Below are positions 37,096 to 46,436 of a stretch of DNA of 64,000 nt, piece by piece. Every line of letters begins with the position of its first letter. Positions within the stretch are counted from its first letter, which is position 1. A program made the position numbers and the translations under genes. This stretch comes from Flagellimonas maritima (GTDB lineage: Bacteria; Bacteroidota; Bacteroidia; Flavobacteriales; Flavobacteriaceae): positions 2,537,501 to 2,601,500 of the forward strand of contig NZ_CP030104.1 of assembly GCF_003269425.1 (NCBI RefSeq). Reading direction: 5' to 3'. The notes below the pieces were generated by a model, which saw only the letters and a program-made list of their open reading frames with translations, searched no databases and was not told the origin of the DNA.

Positions 37096-39732
37096 TTAGG
37101 TATCAAGTATCAGTTCTCCTTTGGCCTCCTGTTCTTTTAATTCCTTAACGAGATTAAGTGCGTCCGGAACAACATCGCTACACAGGACAATCAACGTTCC
37201 TTCTCCAGCATTCTTAACTGCATAACGAATTGCTTCGTCCTCTGAAGGAATAACAGTGATTTTTTTGTCAGGGAATTTTTTCAGAATTCCATCCTTCAGC
37301 ATTTTTATAAGCTCTTCTTCCGTTTTGCCACGTAGGTGTTTATCTTGCCTTATAATGATTTCATCAAACATTTCCGCCGCTACGGCACCAATTTCATTAT
37401 TGTCCTCTTCACGCCTGTCCCCTATACCTGCAACTATTCCAACCTTTAAGTTCGAATCGATTTCATCTGTAAACTTTTTAAGAGCACGCATTCCAGCAGG
37501 ATTGTGTGCATAGTCCAAAAGAATCTGAAACTTTTCGAATTTAAATAAATTCAACCTTCCCGGTGTTTGTGAGGCTGAAGGTACAAAGGTTTCCAAAGCG
37601 GCCTTCATATCCTCAATACTAATACCTTTTACATTCGCTGTTATTACGGCAGGCAAAATATTCTGAATCATGAATTTTGCTTTTCCACCATAGGTCAAAG
37701 GTATGTTTTCAGCTTTCATGATTCGCATTTTCCAAGTACCCCTGCAAAGAGTTACATATCCGTTTTCATAAACCGCGGTAATACCACCTTTTCTTTGTAA
37801 GGCTCTTATTCTAGGATTGTTTTCGTCCATGGAGAACAACGCTAGATTAGAGGTGATTCCTTTGCGCATATCGTATACCAAATCATCATCAGCGTTCAAT
37901 ATAGCGTACCCCTCGGGCAGTACGGTTTCTGGGATAACCCCTTTTACCCTTGCCAATTGCTCTATGGTATTGATGCCCTTTAAGCCTAAATGGTCTGCGG
38001 AAACGTTGGTGACTATTCCTATATCACAGTTGGAAAATCCAAGTCCTGCCCTAAGTAATCCACCTCGTGCACATTCCAAAACAGCAAAATTTACCGTTGG
38101 ATCTTTCAACACGAATTCTGCGCTTGTCGGCCCGGTACAATCCCCCGTCATCAACAATCTATTTTGAATATAAACACCGTCACTTGTGGTGTAACCAACG
38201 CGGTAACCACTCATCTTGGCAATATGTGAAATCAATCTACTTGTGGTTGTCTTACCGTTCGTGCCTGTTATGGCCACAATTGGAATTCTCCCTGCGTTGC
38301 TCTTTTGTGGAAACAATTTGTCCACAACTGGAGCTGCGACATTTCTGGGTAGTCCTGTAGTTGGGGCCAAGTGCATACGAAAACCTGGTCCTGCATTGAC
38401 TTCCAAAACTGCTCCCCCAGTTTCCGATAATGGCTGGCTTATATCGCTGGTCATGATATCCACGCCACAAATATCCAAATCTATTATTTTTGAAATGCGC
38501 TCAACCATAGAAACATTTGCAGGATGGACTCTATCCGTTATATCTTCTGCTGTTCCTCCCGTACTTAAATTTGCGGTATCCTTTAAAATCAGTTTTTCAC
38601 CATCTGGCAATACCGAATCCACTTTGTACCCTGCATCTGCAATTATGGTCTTTGTAAGATCGTTTATTGTGATGACGGTCAACTCTTTTTCATGACCGTA
38701 ACCTCGGCGTGGGTCTTTATTGACCTCAAAAATCAGTTCTTCAATAGTACTTTTTCCATCACCGATAACATGGGCGGGTGTTCTTTTGGCAGCTGCTACC
38801 ATCACATTGTTAATGACCAAGAGTCGATGGTCTTCCCCAGTTATATATCTTTCCACGATTATCCGTCTGGACACCTCTTTTGCTGCGTGAAAAGCTTCTA
38901 GTGCATCTTCATAGTTGTTTATATCCACGGTAATTCCCCTTCCATGGTTTCCGTCTATGGGTTTTATGACGAGAGGATATCCCACATAATTACAGGAGGA
39001 CTCTAAACTACTTTCCCTACTTATGATATCTCCGCGGGGCACTGCTACTTCGGCCTGTTCCAAAAGGTATTTGGTATCTTCCTTATCACATGCCAATTCT
39101 ACACCAATACTACTGGTTTCACTTGTTACCGTAGCTTGAATACGCTTTTGATTGGCACCATAACCTAACTGGCATAAGGAGTATTTGTTCAATCTGATCC
39201 ATGGAATGCCCCTGCTTTCTGCTTCTTCTATTATAGAACCTGTACTTGGGCCTAATCTTTCGGCCTCCCTCAATTCCCTCATTCGCTGTAAATCGGGATC
39301 TAAATCATAATCCTTTGCGGAAATAAGTGCTTCACAGATGGCAACGGCAGCTTTGGCGGCATAACGTCCAACGCTTTCCTCCATATAGGAAAAAACTACA
39401 TTGTAGACTCCTTCTTCGCCATAGCCTCGAGTACGACCAAAACCAGTATCCATACCTGCCATAGTCTGTATTTCTAAGGCAATGTGCTCTATAACGTGCC
39501 CCATCCATGTACCTTCATCAACACGCATAAAAAAACCACCTTTGCAACCTTTGGAACAGCGGTGGGAATACATACTTGGAAACATTTCTTTTAAACGATC
39601 GCCAAAACCGGGAATCTTATTTGAGGGATAATCTTCCATAGCTTCCAGATCTAAAACCATTACAATTAATTTGTGACGGCGAACAGACCAATAATTAGGT
39701 CCGCGCATGGCATTTATCTCTCTTATCTTCAT
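37096..39732 (-). CDS. cphA: Cyanophycin synthetase CphA1
   Basis: It makes cyanophycin (multi-L-arginyl-poly-L-aspartate), a nitrogen and carbon reserve, from ATP, Asp and Arg. From the ATG at 39732 (MKIREINAMRGPNYWSVRRH) it is 878 residues, the usual CphA1 size. The frame opens at 39900, but those 56 residues overlap the divergent cphB. It has the N domain (about 1-160), an ATP-grasp domain (about 220-470) and a Mur-ligase-like domain with P-loop AITGTNGKTTTSR. The N domain carries H79-x-x-E82-H83, the putative hydrolytic motif that lets some CphA1 enzymes make their own primers. It is divergent from cphB. Confidence 0.95.
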   Translation of the reverse strand: MKIREINAMRGPNYWSVRRHKLIVMVLDLEAMEDYPSNKIPGFGDRLKEMFPSMYSHRCSKGCKGGFFMRVDEGTWMGHVIEHIALEIQTMAGMDTGFGRTRGYGEEGVYNVVFSYMEESVGRYAAKAAVAICEALISAKDYDLDPDLQRMRELREAERLGPSTGSIIEEAESRGIPWIRLNKYSLCQLGYGANQKRIQATVTSETSSIGVELACDKEDTKYLLEQAEVAVPRGDIISRESSLESSCNYVGYPLVIKPIDGNHGRGITVDINNYEDALEAFHAAKEVSRRIIVERYITGEDHRLLVINNVMVAAAKRTPAHVIGDGKSTIEELIFEVNKDPRRGYGHEKELTVITINDLTKTIIADAGYKVDSVLPDGEKLILKDTANLSTGGTAEDITDRVHPANVSMVERISKIIDLDICGVDIMTSDISQPLSETGGAVLEVNAGPGFRMHLAPTTGLPRNVAAPVVDKLFPQKSNAGRIPIVAITGTNGKTTTSRLISHIAKMSGYRVGYTTSDGVYIQNRLLMTGDCTGPTSAEFVLKDPTVNFAVLECARGGLLRAGLGFSNCDIGIVTNVSADHLGLKGINTIEQLARVKGVIPETVLPEGYAILNADDDLVYDMRKGITSNLALFSMDENNPRIRALQRKGGITAVYENGYVTLCRGTWKMRIMKAENIPLTYGGKAKFMIQNILPAVITANVKGISIEDMKAALETFVPSASQTPGRLNLFKFEKFQILLDYAHNPAGMRALKKFTDEIDSNLKVGIVAGIGDRREEDNNEIGAVAAEMFDEIIIRQDKHLRGKTEEELIKMLKDGILKKFPDKKITVIPSEDEAIRYAVKNAGEGTLIVLCSDVVPDALNLVKELKEQEAKGELILDT

Positions 39733-39799
39733 AGTTTTTTGAGTTTGGTTAGAAATCGTAAAAAGCTTAAGATATAATATTTTTTTTGAACTATAACCG

Positions 39800-39807
39800 T
39801 ATTTTTG
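39800..39807 (+). promoter_or_regulatory. Candidate -7 box for cphB
   Basis: TATTTTTG matches TAnnTTTG exactly, 19 bases before the cphB ATG, in the 94-base gap between cphA and cphB. Confidence 0.5.
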
Positions 39808-39826
39808 TTGCCCAAATGAAGAAAAT

Positions 39827-40684
39827 ATGAGCGTTAAAGGAATATTGATTCCAATTGGGGGGAATGAGGATAAAGGAGTTGAAACACATGAACGGAACAA
39901 TTTAGAGTTTATCGGCGACGGAATCTTGGCACGAGTGGTGCAAGAGAGCGGTGGTGCGGATGCTCTTATAGTAGTAGTGCCAACTGCTTCAAGTATTCCT
40001 GATGAGGTCGGTCAAAACTATATTAAAGCCTTTGGTAAATTAGGTTGTACCAATGTTCGGATAATGGATATTAGAAAACGTGAAGAATCCGAAGAACATG
40101 CGAATATAGCTTTGGCAGGAAAAGCTGATTGTATCATGTTTTCGGGCGGAAATCAATCCGAAATCATTCGAAAAATAGGAGGGACTACCATCCATAAAAT
40201 TTTATTGGACAGATATCAAAATGAAAAATTCGTTATTGCCGGAACCAGTGCTGGAGCCATGTGCATGTCACATGAAATGATTACGGGCGGAAGCAGTAAA
40301 GAGTCCTTTATAAAAGGGGCTGTAGGTATGGCGGAAGGTATGGGATTTATACCCAACCTAATTATTGACTCCCATTTTATACGAAGAGGAAGATTTGGGA
40401 GATTGGCAGAAGCCGTTGCAAAATACCCGGAACTATTGGGTGTGGGTCTCGCGGAAGATACCGGTCTGGTTATAAAAAACTGCAATACTTTTGAGGTAAT
40501 TGGGTCTGGAATGGTTATCATCTTTGATCCAAGCAATCTTAAACACAATAATGAGAAAATATTATCAGAAGGGGCTCCAATGTCACTTTCTAACCTAAAG
40601 ACCCATATTTTGGCAAATGGAGACCGGTTCAATATCAGGCAGCGAAAACTTCATGTATTACCGTTGGACTCACCCATGGTCTAA
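39827..40684 (+). CDS. cphB: Cyanophycinase CphB
   Basis: An S51-family serine peptidase that cleaves cyanophycin into beta-Asp-Arg dipeptides. The 285-residue protein has the nucleophile elbow AGTSAGA with Ser141, the motif FSGGNQSEI before it and SHFIRRGRFGRL after it, all typical of cyanophycinase. There is no signal peptide, so it acts on the intracellular polymer. It is divergent from cphA and tail to tail with the isoaspartyl peptidase gene, overlapping it by 4 bases. These three genes make up a full synthesis and breakdown set. Confidence 0.95.
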   Translation: MSVKGILIPIGGNEDKGVETHERNNLEFIGDGILARVVQESGGADALIVVVPTASSIPDEVGQNYIKAFGKLGCTNVRIMDIRKREESEEHANIALAGKADCIMFSGGNQSEIIRKIGGTTIHKILLDRYQNEKFVIAGTSAGAMCMSHEMITGGSSKESFIKGAVGMAEGMGFIPNLIIDSHFIRRGRFGRLAEAVAKYPELLGVGLAEDTGLVIKNCNTFEVIGSGMVIIFDPSNLKHNNEKILSEGAPMSLSNLKTHILANGDRFNIRQRKLHVLPLDSPMV

Positions 40685-41610
40685 TCTGCGTATATAGCGA
40701 TTTTTTCACTGGTCTTGGTTTTACAAGCTCTGTACATACCTTCAGTATTAAACGGCATGGCTATATTTCCTTTGGTATCGATAGCAATCAATCCGCCATC
40801 GCCCCCAATTTTGGCAAGTCTATGGTGTACAACTTCCCTGGTAGCTTCTTTCAATGAAAATCCTTTGTATTCCATAAGGCAGGAGACATCATAGGCTACA
40901 ACACCTCGGATAAAGAATTCTCCACTACCGGTACAGGATACGGCGCAAGTTCGGTTATTGGCATAATTTCCCGAGCCTATCATAGGACTGTCTCCCACAC
41001 GACCAAAACGTTTGTTGGTCATTCCACCTGTTGAGGTTGCAGCAGCAACATTTCCATCAATATCGCATGCGACCGCACCAACGGTTCCAAATTTAGAATC
41101 TTTTTTTGTAGAATGATCTAATTGGAAATTATCGGTATCCCTTATTTCCATCCATTGCTGATATCGCAGTTCATCAAAGAAATAATCCTCGTTTTCAATA
41201 GTATAATTCAATTGTTCGGCAAATTTCTGCGCACCTGTACCTGCAAGGAACACATGTTCGCTTTTTTCCATCACATCCTTTGCCAGAAGAATAGGATTCT
41301 TAATTCCTGAAATCAATGAAACGGCACCCGCATTCAAATTCTTGCCTTCCATAATGGATGCATCCATTTCATGTGATCCGTTTGCAGTAAAAACACTGCC
41401 TTTGCCAGCATTGAACAAAGGGGAGTCCTCAAGAACGACTACGGATGCCGTAGCAGCTTCAATAGCACTTCCATTGTTTTGGAGTATATGATATCCTTCA
41501 TTTAAGGCCAGTTTCAAGGTTTGCCTGTACAATAATTCCTTTGATGGGGTCATTTGGCCCTTTACCAAAGTACCTGCTCCACCGTGCAATGCTATCGCTA
41601 TTTTGTTCAT
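40681..41610 (-). CDS. iaaA: Isoaspartyl peptidase / L-asparaginase (plant-type Ntn hydrolase)
   Basis: A 309-residue Ntn-hydrolase precursor that should self-cleave before Thr176 (in SKFG-TVGAVACD), giving alpha and beta subunits. It starts KIAIALHGGAG, and has NAGKGSVFTANG and GNVAAATSTGGMTNKRFGRVGDSP, the family signatures. Such enzymes hydrolyse isoaspartyl dipeptides. Next to cphA and cphB the natural substrate is beta-Asp-Arg released by cyanophycinase, giving free Asp and Arg. There is no signal peptide, so it acts in the cytoplasm. It overlaps the cphB end by 4 bases. Confidence 0.93.
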   Translation of the reverse strand: MNKIAIALHGGAGTLVKGQMTPSKELLYRQTLKLALNEGYHILQNNGSAIEAATASVVVLEDSPLFNAGKGSVFTANGSHEMDASIMEGKNLNAGAVSLISGIKNPILLAKDVMEKSEHVFLAGTGAQKFAEQLNYTIENEDYFFDELRYQQWMEIRDTDNFQLDHSTKKDSKFGTVGAVACDIDGNVAAATSTGGMTNKRFGRVGDSPMIGSGNYANNRTCAVSCTGSGEFFIRGVVAYDVSCLMEYKGFSLKEATREVVHHRLAKIGGDGGLIAIDTKGNIAMPFNTEGMYRACKTKTSEKIAIYAD

Positions 41611-41705
41611 GGAAATTTTCTTGAGGGAAATTTACAAATTATGAAAACAACATTGTAAGTATTGTTGCTTGGAATAAAAAACACAGTAAAATATAAGGGA
41701 TTTTG

Positions 41706-42686
41706 CTATTCAGCCTTTGACCCCATACTTTTTTTGATTGTGCTTATAATTAAGGGAGCATGTATTCTTGAATTTTCGATGAACCATTTATGCGTTTCCA
41801 TACCTCCACAGATTACACCTGCCAAAAAAAGCCCATTTATGTTAGTTTCCATAGTATCTGGATTGTAGTTGGGCAATCTTTTTTCATCTTTTGATAGTTC
41901 AATTCCAAGCGCTTCCAAAAATTTGAAATTGGGTTTGTATCCTGTAAGCGCGAGTACAAAATCATTCTCTAAAGTAACGATTCCATCAGGTGTATTTATA
42001 TCGATTTCTCGCGGTTTTATCTCCTTGACCGTAGTATTATAGTAGGCTTTTATGCTTCCCTCTTCTATTCTATTGATAATATCCGGTCTAACCCAATACT
42101 TGACCCTTTGCCCAACTTCTGGACCACGAACGATCAAAGTGACATCCGCACCTTTGCGCCAGCATTCCAATGCAGCATCTATTGCAGAATTACTGGCACC
42201 AACAACTGCTAACTTTTGACTGGCGTAAAAATGGGGATCTTTATAATAGTGCGAAACTTTTGAAAGGTTCTCACCAGGAACATCAATAGTATTGGCCAAA
42301 TCATAAAAACCTGTTGCTACTATTATATGTTTGGCTTCATATTTATCCTTTTCAGTTTCCACCAAAAAGGAATCTTTATTTTTCGTTACACGAGTAACTT
42401 TTTCAAATAGATGGATATTCAACTGATTTGAAGTTACGATCCTTCTATAATATTCCAACGCTTCATTACGTTTTGGTTTGGCCTCTTTACTTATGAACGG
42501 AATTTCATCAATCTCCAATTTTTCCGAAGAAGAAAAGAATTGCATGTTGATGGGATAGTTAAAAAGTGAATTGACAATGGGACCTTTTTCAATGATTAGA
42601 TAAGAGAGACCTTGTTTTTTTGCATCCAATCCACAAGCAATACCTATAGGTCCTCCACCAATAATGACAACATCAAATATGTTCAT
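41706..42686 (-). CDS. ypdA: YpdA-type bacillithiol disulfide reductase
   Basis: A 326-residue FAD/NADPH-dependent oxidoreductase. It starts FDVVIIGGGPIGIACGLDAKK (FAD-binding) and has a second Rossmann motif, KLAVVGASNSAIDAALEC (NADPH-binding). There is no CxxC redox pair, as expected for YpdA rather than thioredoxin reductase. YpdA reduces oxidised bacillithiol in Firmicutes, so this organism may use bacillithiol or a related thiol. It overlaps rpe by 4 bases and is in the same operon. Confidence 0.9.
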   Translation of the reverse strand: MNIFDVVIIGGGPIGIACGLDAKKQGLSYLIIEKGPIVNSLFNYPINMQFFSSSEKLEIDEIPFISKEAKPKRNEALEYYRRIVTSNQLNIHLFEKVTRVTKNKDSFLVETEKDKYEAKHIIVATGFYDLANTIDVPGENLSKVSHYYKDPHFYASQKLAVVGASNSAIDAALECWRKGADVTLIVRGPEVGQRVKYWVRPDIINRIEEGSIKAYYNTTVKEIKPREIDINTPDGIVTLENDFVLALTGYKPNFKFLEALGIELSKDEKRLPNYNPDTMETNINGLFLAGVICGGMETHKWFIENSRIHAPLIISTIKKSMGSKAE

Positions 42687-43345
42687 TGGGCAATCAATTC
42701 TTTAAGATTTTTTATGGTGTTTGTTGGATTTTCGCTTTTAAAGACAAAACTACCTGCCACAAGGATATCTGCACCTGCACCAATCAGTTTTTTGGCATTG
42801 CTCGCATTTACTCCGCCGTCAATTTCAATGAGTGCCTTAGAGTTTTTCTTTTCGATTAGATTTCTTAAGTCATTCACCTTTTGGTAGGTGTTCTCAATAA
42901 AAGATTGACCTCCAAAACCTGGGTTTACGCTCATTACACAAACCAAATCCATATCTTGAATGGTATCTTCCAAGAGATTAATTGAAGTATGGGGATTCAG
43001 TGCCACTCCTGCTTTCATGCCCTCAGCTTTTATGGCTTGTAAAGTTCTGTGCAGATGATTGCAAGCCTCGTAGTGTACGGTTAAATTATGGGCTCCCAAT
43101 TCTGCGAATGTTTTAATATATCTATCAGGATCAATAATCATCAAATGTACGTCCAAAGTCTTTTTGGCATGTTTTGCAATGGCATGGACAACAGGCATAC
43201 CAAAAGAAATATTAGGGACAAAAACGCCGTCCATAATATCCAAATGAAACCAATCTGCATCGCTTTGATTCACCATTTCAACATCACGTTGCATGTTAGC
43301 GAAATCTGCTGCCAATAGGGAAGGGGCAATAACCTTAGTATTCAT
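42683..43345 (-). CDS. rpe: Ribulose-phosphate 3-epimerase
   Basis: A TIM-barrel enzyme interconverting ribulose 5-phosphate and xylulose 5-phosphate in the pentose phosphate pathway. The 220-residue protein has IAPSLLAADFANM at the start, FHLDIMDGVFVPNISFG, VHYEAC, VMSVNPGFGGQSF and IDGGVN, covering the metal and catalytic Asp residues. It is the first gene of a two-gene operon with ypdA and has a consensus -7 box upstream. Confidence 0.97.
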   Translation of the reverse strand: MNTKVIAPSLLAADFANMQRDVEMVNQSDADWFHLDIMDGVFVPNISFGMPVVHAIAKHAKKTLDVHLMIIDPDRYIKTFAELGAHNLTVHYEACNHLHRTLQAIKAEGMKAGVALNPHTSINLLEDTIQDMDLVCVMSVNPGFGGQSFIENTYQKVNDLRNLIEKKNSKALIEIDGGVNASNAKKLIGAGADILVAGSFVFKSENPTNTIKNLKELIAQ

Positions 43346-43369
43346 GTTTTACTTTGTAAAATGTGAATA

Positions 43370-43377
43370 CAAAAGTA
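43370..43377 (-). promoter_or_regulatory. Candidate -7 box for rpe-ypdA
   Basis: On the minus strand this reads TACTTTTG, an exact TAnnTTTG match, 25 bases before the rpe start. Confidence 0.55.
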
Positions 43378-43430
43378 GCGAAATGAAATGGTTACTTTAT
43401 AAATTCCATTATCATGATGATACCGTGATT

Positions 43431-45146
43431 TTAATCGATAATTTTTGTAAGGAAGAGTTTTTGAATTCCGTCAGTATCAATTTGAAAACCAATTATTTTT
43501 TCTTCTGAATTTCTTTTGAAAGTGACGCTGCCAAATTGGATAGCATTACTTCTGAAAATATCCTTTGTAACTGGAAAAAAAGAAACTATTTGATTTCCGG
43601 GTCCATGTAAAGTAAGGGAATCTTTTTCAATATTAAAACTATAAACACAGTTCAATGCTTTGATATAAAAGTTTCCGGTAAATTGTTTGAGTTCATTTAA
43701 AGAATACTTTATAGGGTTATATTTTTTGTACCTGTAAGGAGTACCAATTCCTGATTTAATATCATATACTACCTCGCCATTTTCCTCAGAAAATGTAAAG
43801 ACAATAATATCGTCACTTTCCACTTTTAATTGAAAACTATTTTGTTTATCGAGTGGTACAGTTGCAAGTCCTATATCTTGTTCAGGTCTTGAATATCTTA
43901 ATGTATCTGCTTCAATAAAAAATCTTCGTGCCAATGCACGTTCGGCGTTCCAGTAATATCCTTCGTATTTTTTCAGCTCGGAAGTGGTTATTTTTCTGGA
44001 TTTTATTTTGGTCAAATCAACTTCCCTTGGCTGGGGAAACTTATCTTCTAGAAAATGAACTGCCATCATCATTGCTGGCATTCCATTATAGCTGTCATTA
44101 TTGCCCATTACAAAAGAAGTAAGATTCTGCTGCGGAAACCTAAATACATTAGTTCCATAACCGCCTACCCGTCCATACTGCCAGTATGTAGGTAAACCTC
44201 TTTCTAGATGATAGAAAGACCTTCCCAAAGTCATTTGCCCCCAAGATGAATTATAAGTGGAACCATCATTCAACCTAACTGGTCTATCCAATTCTTTTAT
44301 GAGATTATCCAATGTTGAAGTTTTGTCCAATACTTGAGTAAGCTTCTTGTACCATAAGAGTAAATCTTCTGCGGAAGTATATAAATTAGTAGGGCCAATA
44401 TTACTTAAATTCAATATTTTCTTTTTAAAGATTTCATTTTCGGATTGATAGGAATAGGCTACGTTTTGCAAAATATTATTATAATCTTCAAGAAAAATGG
44501 TATTGGTCATTTGCAAAGGGGTAAAAATATTCTTTGATGCAAAGACCGCTAAAGATTCACCGGATGCTTTGGCAATGATTTCAGCTAAAAGAGTGGTTTC
44601 CGTTTTTGAAGTTAAATACGAGAATTGTGTACCGGGAATAAAATTTAATGTGTTTTGCGTGCTTATCAGATGCATTGCATCTTCATGGGTGAAAATGTTG
44701 TTTTCTTCTTTGCCCAAGAGTAATTTTAATATATCATAATCGTTTAGACCACTGGAGTGGTTTACCAAGTGTTGTATAGTAAGTTTGTGCTGGTAGCTTG
44801 GTAGTTCTGGAATATATTTTTGGATTGGGTCGTCCAAACTTAATTTTCCCATTTCCTCAAGGAGAAGAACAGACAGTATTGTAAACTGTCTGGATAGATG
44901 ATCTATTTGAAATTTGGTTCTAGGGTCGATAGCCTTTTTCGTTTGTAAATTGGCAGTACCAAAACCTTTCAAATATTGTATCTGTTCACCATATAAAAGA
45001 CCAGCGGCCATACCAGGCTCGTTGGTTTTATTCCATTCAGCAAAAATGCTGTTTATTTGTTTTTCTTCCTTCTCGGAAAGTTGTGATTGAGCGAATGGGA
45101 AGATGAATAGAAAAAACAGTATAAATAGTATTTTGGGAGCCTTCAT
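43431..45146 (-). CDS. Exported beta-lactamase-fold protein with degenerate active site
   Basis: A 571-residue exported protein of the serine beta-lactamase-like family. The signal peptide is at 1-21 (ending FPFAQSQ), the beta-lactamase-fold domain at about 25-360, and a C-terminal beta-rich domain follows. The fold pattern is clear (EEMGKLSLDDPIQKYIPELP, VNHSSGLNDYD), but the nucleophile motif S-x-x-K is H83-L-S-R86 (in QIDHLSRQFT). The Tyr motif Y-x-N is YLT, and the third motif has no His (YGRVGGYG). Catalysis by the usual mechanism is unlikely, so it may be a binding or sensory pseudoenzyme. Its start overlaps the NTF2-like gene by 4 bases. Confidence 0.88.
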   Translation of the reverse strand: MKAPKILFILFFLFIFPFAQSQLSEKEEKQINSIFAEWNKTNEPGMAAGLLYGEQIQYLKGFGTANLQTKKAIDPRTKFQIDHLSRQFTILSVLLLEEMGKLSLDDPIQKYIPELPSYQHKLTIQHLVNHSSGLNDYDILKLLLGKEENNIFTHEDAMHLISTQNTLNFIPGTQFSYLTSKTETTLLAEIIAKASGESLAVFASKNIFTPLQMTNTIFLEDYNNILQNVAYSYQSENEIFKKKILNLSNIGPTNLYTSAEDLLLWYKKLTQVLDKTSTLDNLIKELDRPVRLNDGSTYNSSWGQMTLGRSFYHLERGLPTYWQYGRVGGYGTNVFRFPQQNLTSFVMGNNDSYNGMPAMMMAVHFLEDKFPQPREVDLTKIKSRKITTSELKKYEGYYWNAERALARRFFIEADTLRYSRPEQDIGLATVPLDKQNSFQLKVESDDIIVFTFSEENGEVVYDIKSGIGTPYRYKKYNPIKYSLNELKQFTGNFYIKALNCVYSFNIEKDSLTLHGPGNQIVSFFPVTKDIFRSNAIQFGSVTFKRNSEEKIIGFQIDTDGIQKLFLTKIID

Positions 45147-45562
45147 TCATGATAGTTTTTAAAAGTAAATGATTTATGAATTATTTTCCAGCTGCCATTC
45201 ACTTTCAAAAGCATTAGATAATCCGTATAAATTCGTTTTGGTCCAGGCATTAGGATTTCAATTTTAGCAACTGCTGCGTCACCTTCAAAATCTATGGAAA
45301 GCACCCTGCCAATACTATTACTTTTTTGACCAGGTTTAATATTGTCTATGTATTTTCTCCCGGACCATATATTGAGAGAATCATTTTTAACAAAATATAA
45401 ATTGAAATTTTTATCAAAAGCATTTTTTAATCTATCAGGTTCACCATTAGCTGTACCTTCAATATAGTCGTATAATGTTTTATTGATATTTTCTATTTCA
45501 GATTGGGAATACGTAAAAAGTATTCCTGTAAATAATAGCATTGCTGTAATTGTATTTTTCAT
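45143..45562 (-). CDS. Exported NTF2-like (lumazine-binding-type) small protein
   Basis: A 139-residue exported protein. The signal peptide is about 1-19 (ending FTYSQS). The mature part begins INKTLYDYIEGTANGEPDRL and has the NTF2-like pattern of a cone-shaped ligand pocket: helix, then NLYFVKNDSLNIWSGRKYID and KVNGSWKIIHKSF strands. It resembles the family annotated as putative lumazine-binding. The ligand is unknown. It overlaps the DJ-1 gene upstream and the hydrolase-like gene downstream by 4 bases each, so the three are one translationally coupled operon. Confidence 0.82.
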   Translation of the reverse strand: MKNTITAMLLFTGILFTYSQSEIENINKTLYDYIEGTANGEPDRLKNAFDKNFNLYFVKNDSLNIWSGRKYIDNIKPGQKSNSIGRVLSIDFEGDAAVAKIEILMPGPKRIYTDYLMLLKVNGSWKIIHKSFTFKNYHE

Positions 45563-46362
45563 TTTTTTCTGTTTTTTAGAGCGTTACTTATTTTTTTGGC
45601 CACGGATGCTGCAGCTGTTGGGTCCTGTCCAGTTATTAACCTTCCATCAGTAATAGTGTAATTGTCCCAACCATCTTTAGAATACACAAAATCACCTCCA
45701 CGTTCTTCAATAATTTGTTCAATAGAAAAAGGAAATTGTTTGTAATACTCCGCTTCTATATTCTCAAAAGCATCAGGAAATCCGTTTACCTTTTTGTTTT
45801 TATAGATATATTTTCCGTCAGAGGTTTTTAAGTGTACCAGCCCAGCTGTACCATGGCATATTGCTGCTACTATTCCATCTTTTTCATAGATGCTCGCTGA
45901 GATTTGTTGTATTTCCCTGTTCTCTGGCACACCGAACATGGCAGCTCCCCCTCCTCCGTAATAAACAGCTGCATACTTAAAGGATTCTATTTCTTTTGGT
46001 TTTTTTGTATGCTTCAGTAGTTTCATAAATTCGAAGTCGTACAAATATTCTTTTTGAATTGAATCTGAAGTGTTGAGGTAACCTATTGGGATGGCACCTC
46101 CTTCTGGACTTACAAAATCTATAATATATCCTTCTTTTTTAAGGACATCAAAGGCCAAAACTATTTCTGCAAAGTGATTGGAAGTATTGATATCCGTATC
46201 TCCATATGTATGTTGATTGGAAACAATGAATAATACACTGTCTCTTTGTAAACTTGAATTTTGAACTTTTTTTGAGTTTTTTAGTTCTTCCTGTTTTGTG
46301 ACTTTAGAATCACAACCAGAGGCTATAATCAATAGTAAAATGATTAAAAGTGTACTTTTCAT
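45559..46362 (-). CDS. DJ-1/PfpI-family lipoprotein
   Basis: A lipoprotein with a DJ-1/PfpI (type 1 glutamine amidotransferase-like) domain. From the ATG at 46362 (MKSTLLIILLLIIASGCDSK) it is 267 residues, with a lipobox ending in Cys17. The longer frame to 46401 would spoil the signal. The nucleophile elbow is AICHGTAG with Cys169, and the conserved Glu is in SPEGGAIP, so the site looks intact, as in Hsp31/glyoxalase III-type proteins. A surface-anchored DJ-1 protein is unusual since most are cytoplasmic. It is the first exported protein of the operon under the AraC-type gene at 46437. Confidence 0.87.
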   Translation of the reverse strand: MKSTLLIILLLIIASGCDSKVTKQEELKNSKKVQNSSLQRDSVLFIVSNQHTYGDTDINTSNHFAEIVLAFDVLKKEGYIIDFVSPEGGAIPIGYLNTSDSIQKEYLYDFEFMKLLKHTKKPKEIESFKYAAVYYGGGGAAMFGVPENREIQQISASIYEKDGIVAAICHGTAGLVHLKTSDGKYIYKNKKVNGFPDAFENIEAEYYKQFPFSIEQIIEERGGDFVYSKDGWDNYTITDGRLITGQDPTAAASVAKKISNALKNRKK

Positions 46363-46436
46363 TGCCAATTTGTTTTCGGCAAAATGCAAACACTTTTCCA
46401 AAAACTGATTTTGGATTATAAAATAGTAGTTCGGAT

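Noticed and set aside
38067..38695. Plus-strand open frames within cphA
   Set aside because: They lie opposite the conserved ATP-grasp and Mur-ligase parts of cphA and have no family features.
39733..39900. 56-residue N-terminal extension of cphA
   Set aside because: It overlaps the start of the divergent cphB, and CphA proteins normally begin at MKIREI, so the ATG at 39732 is used.
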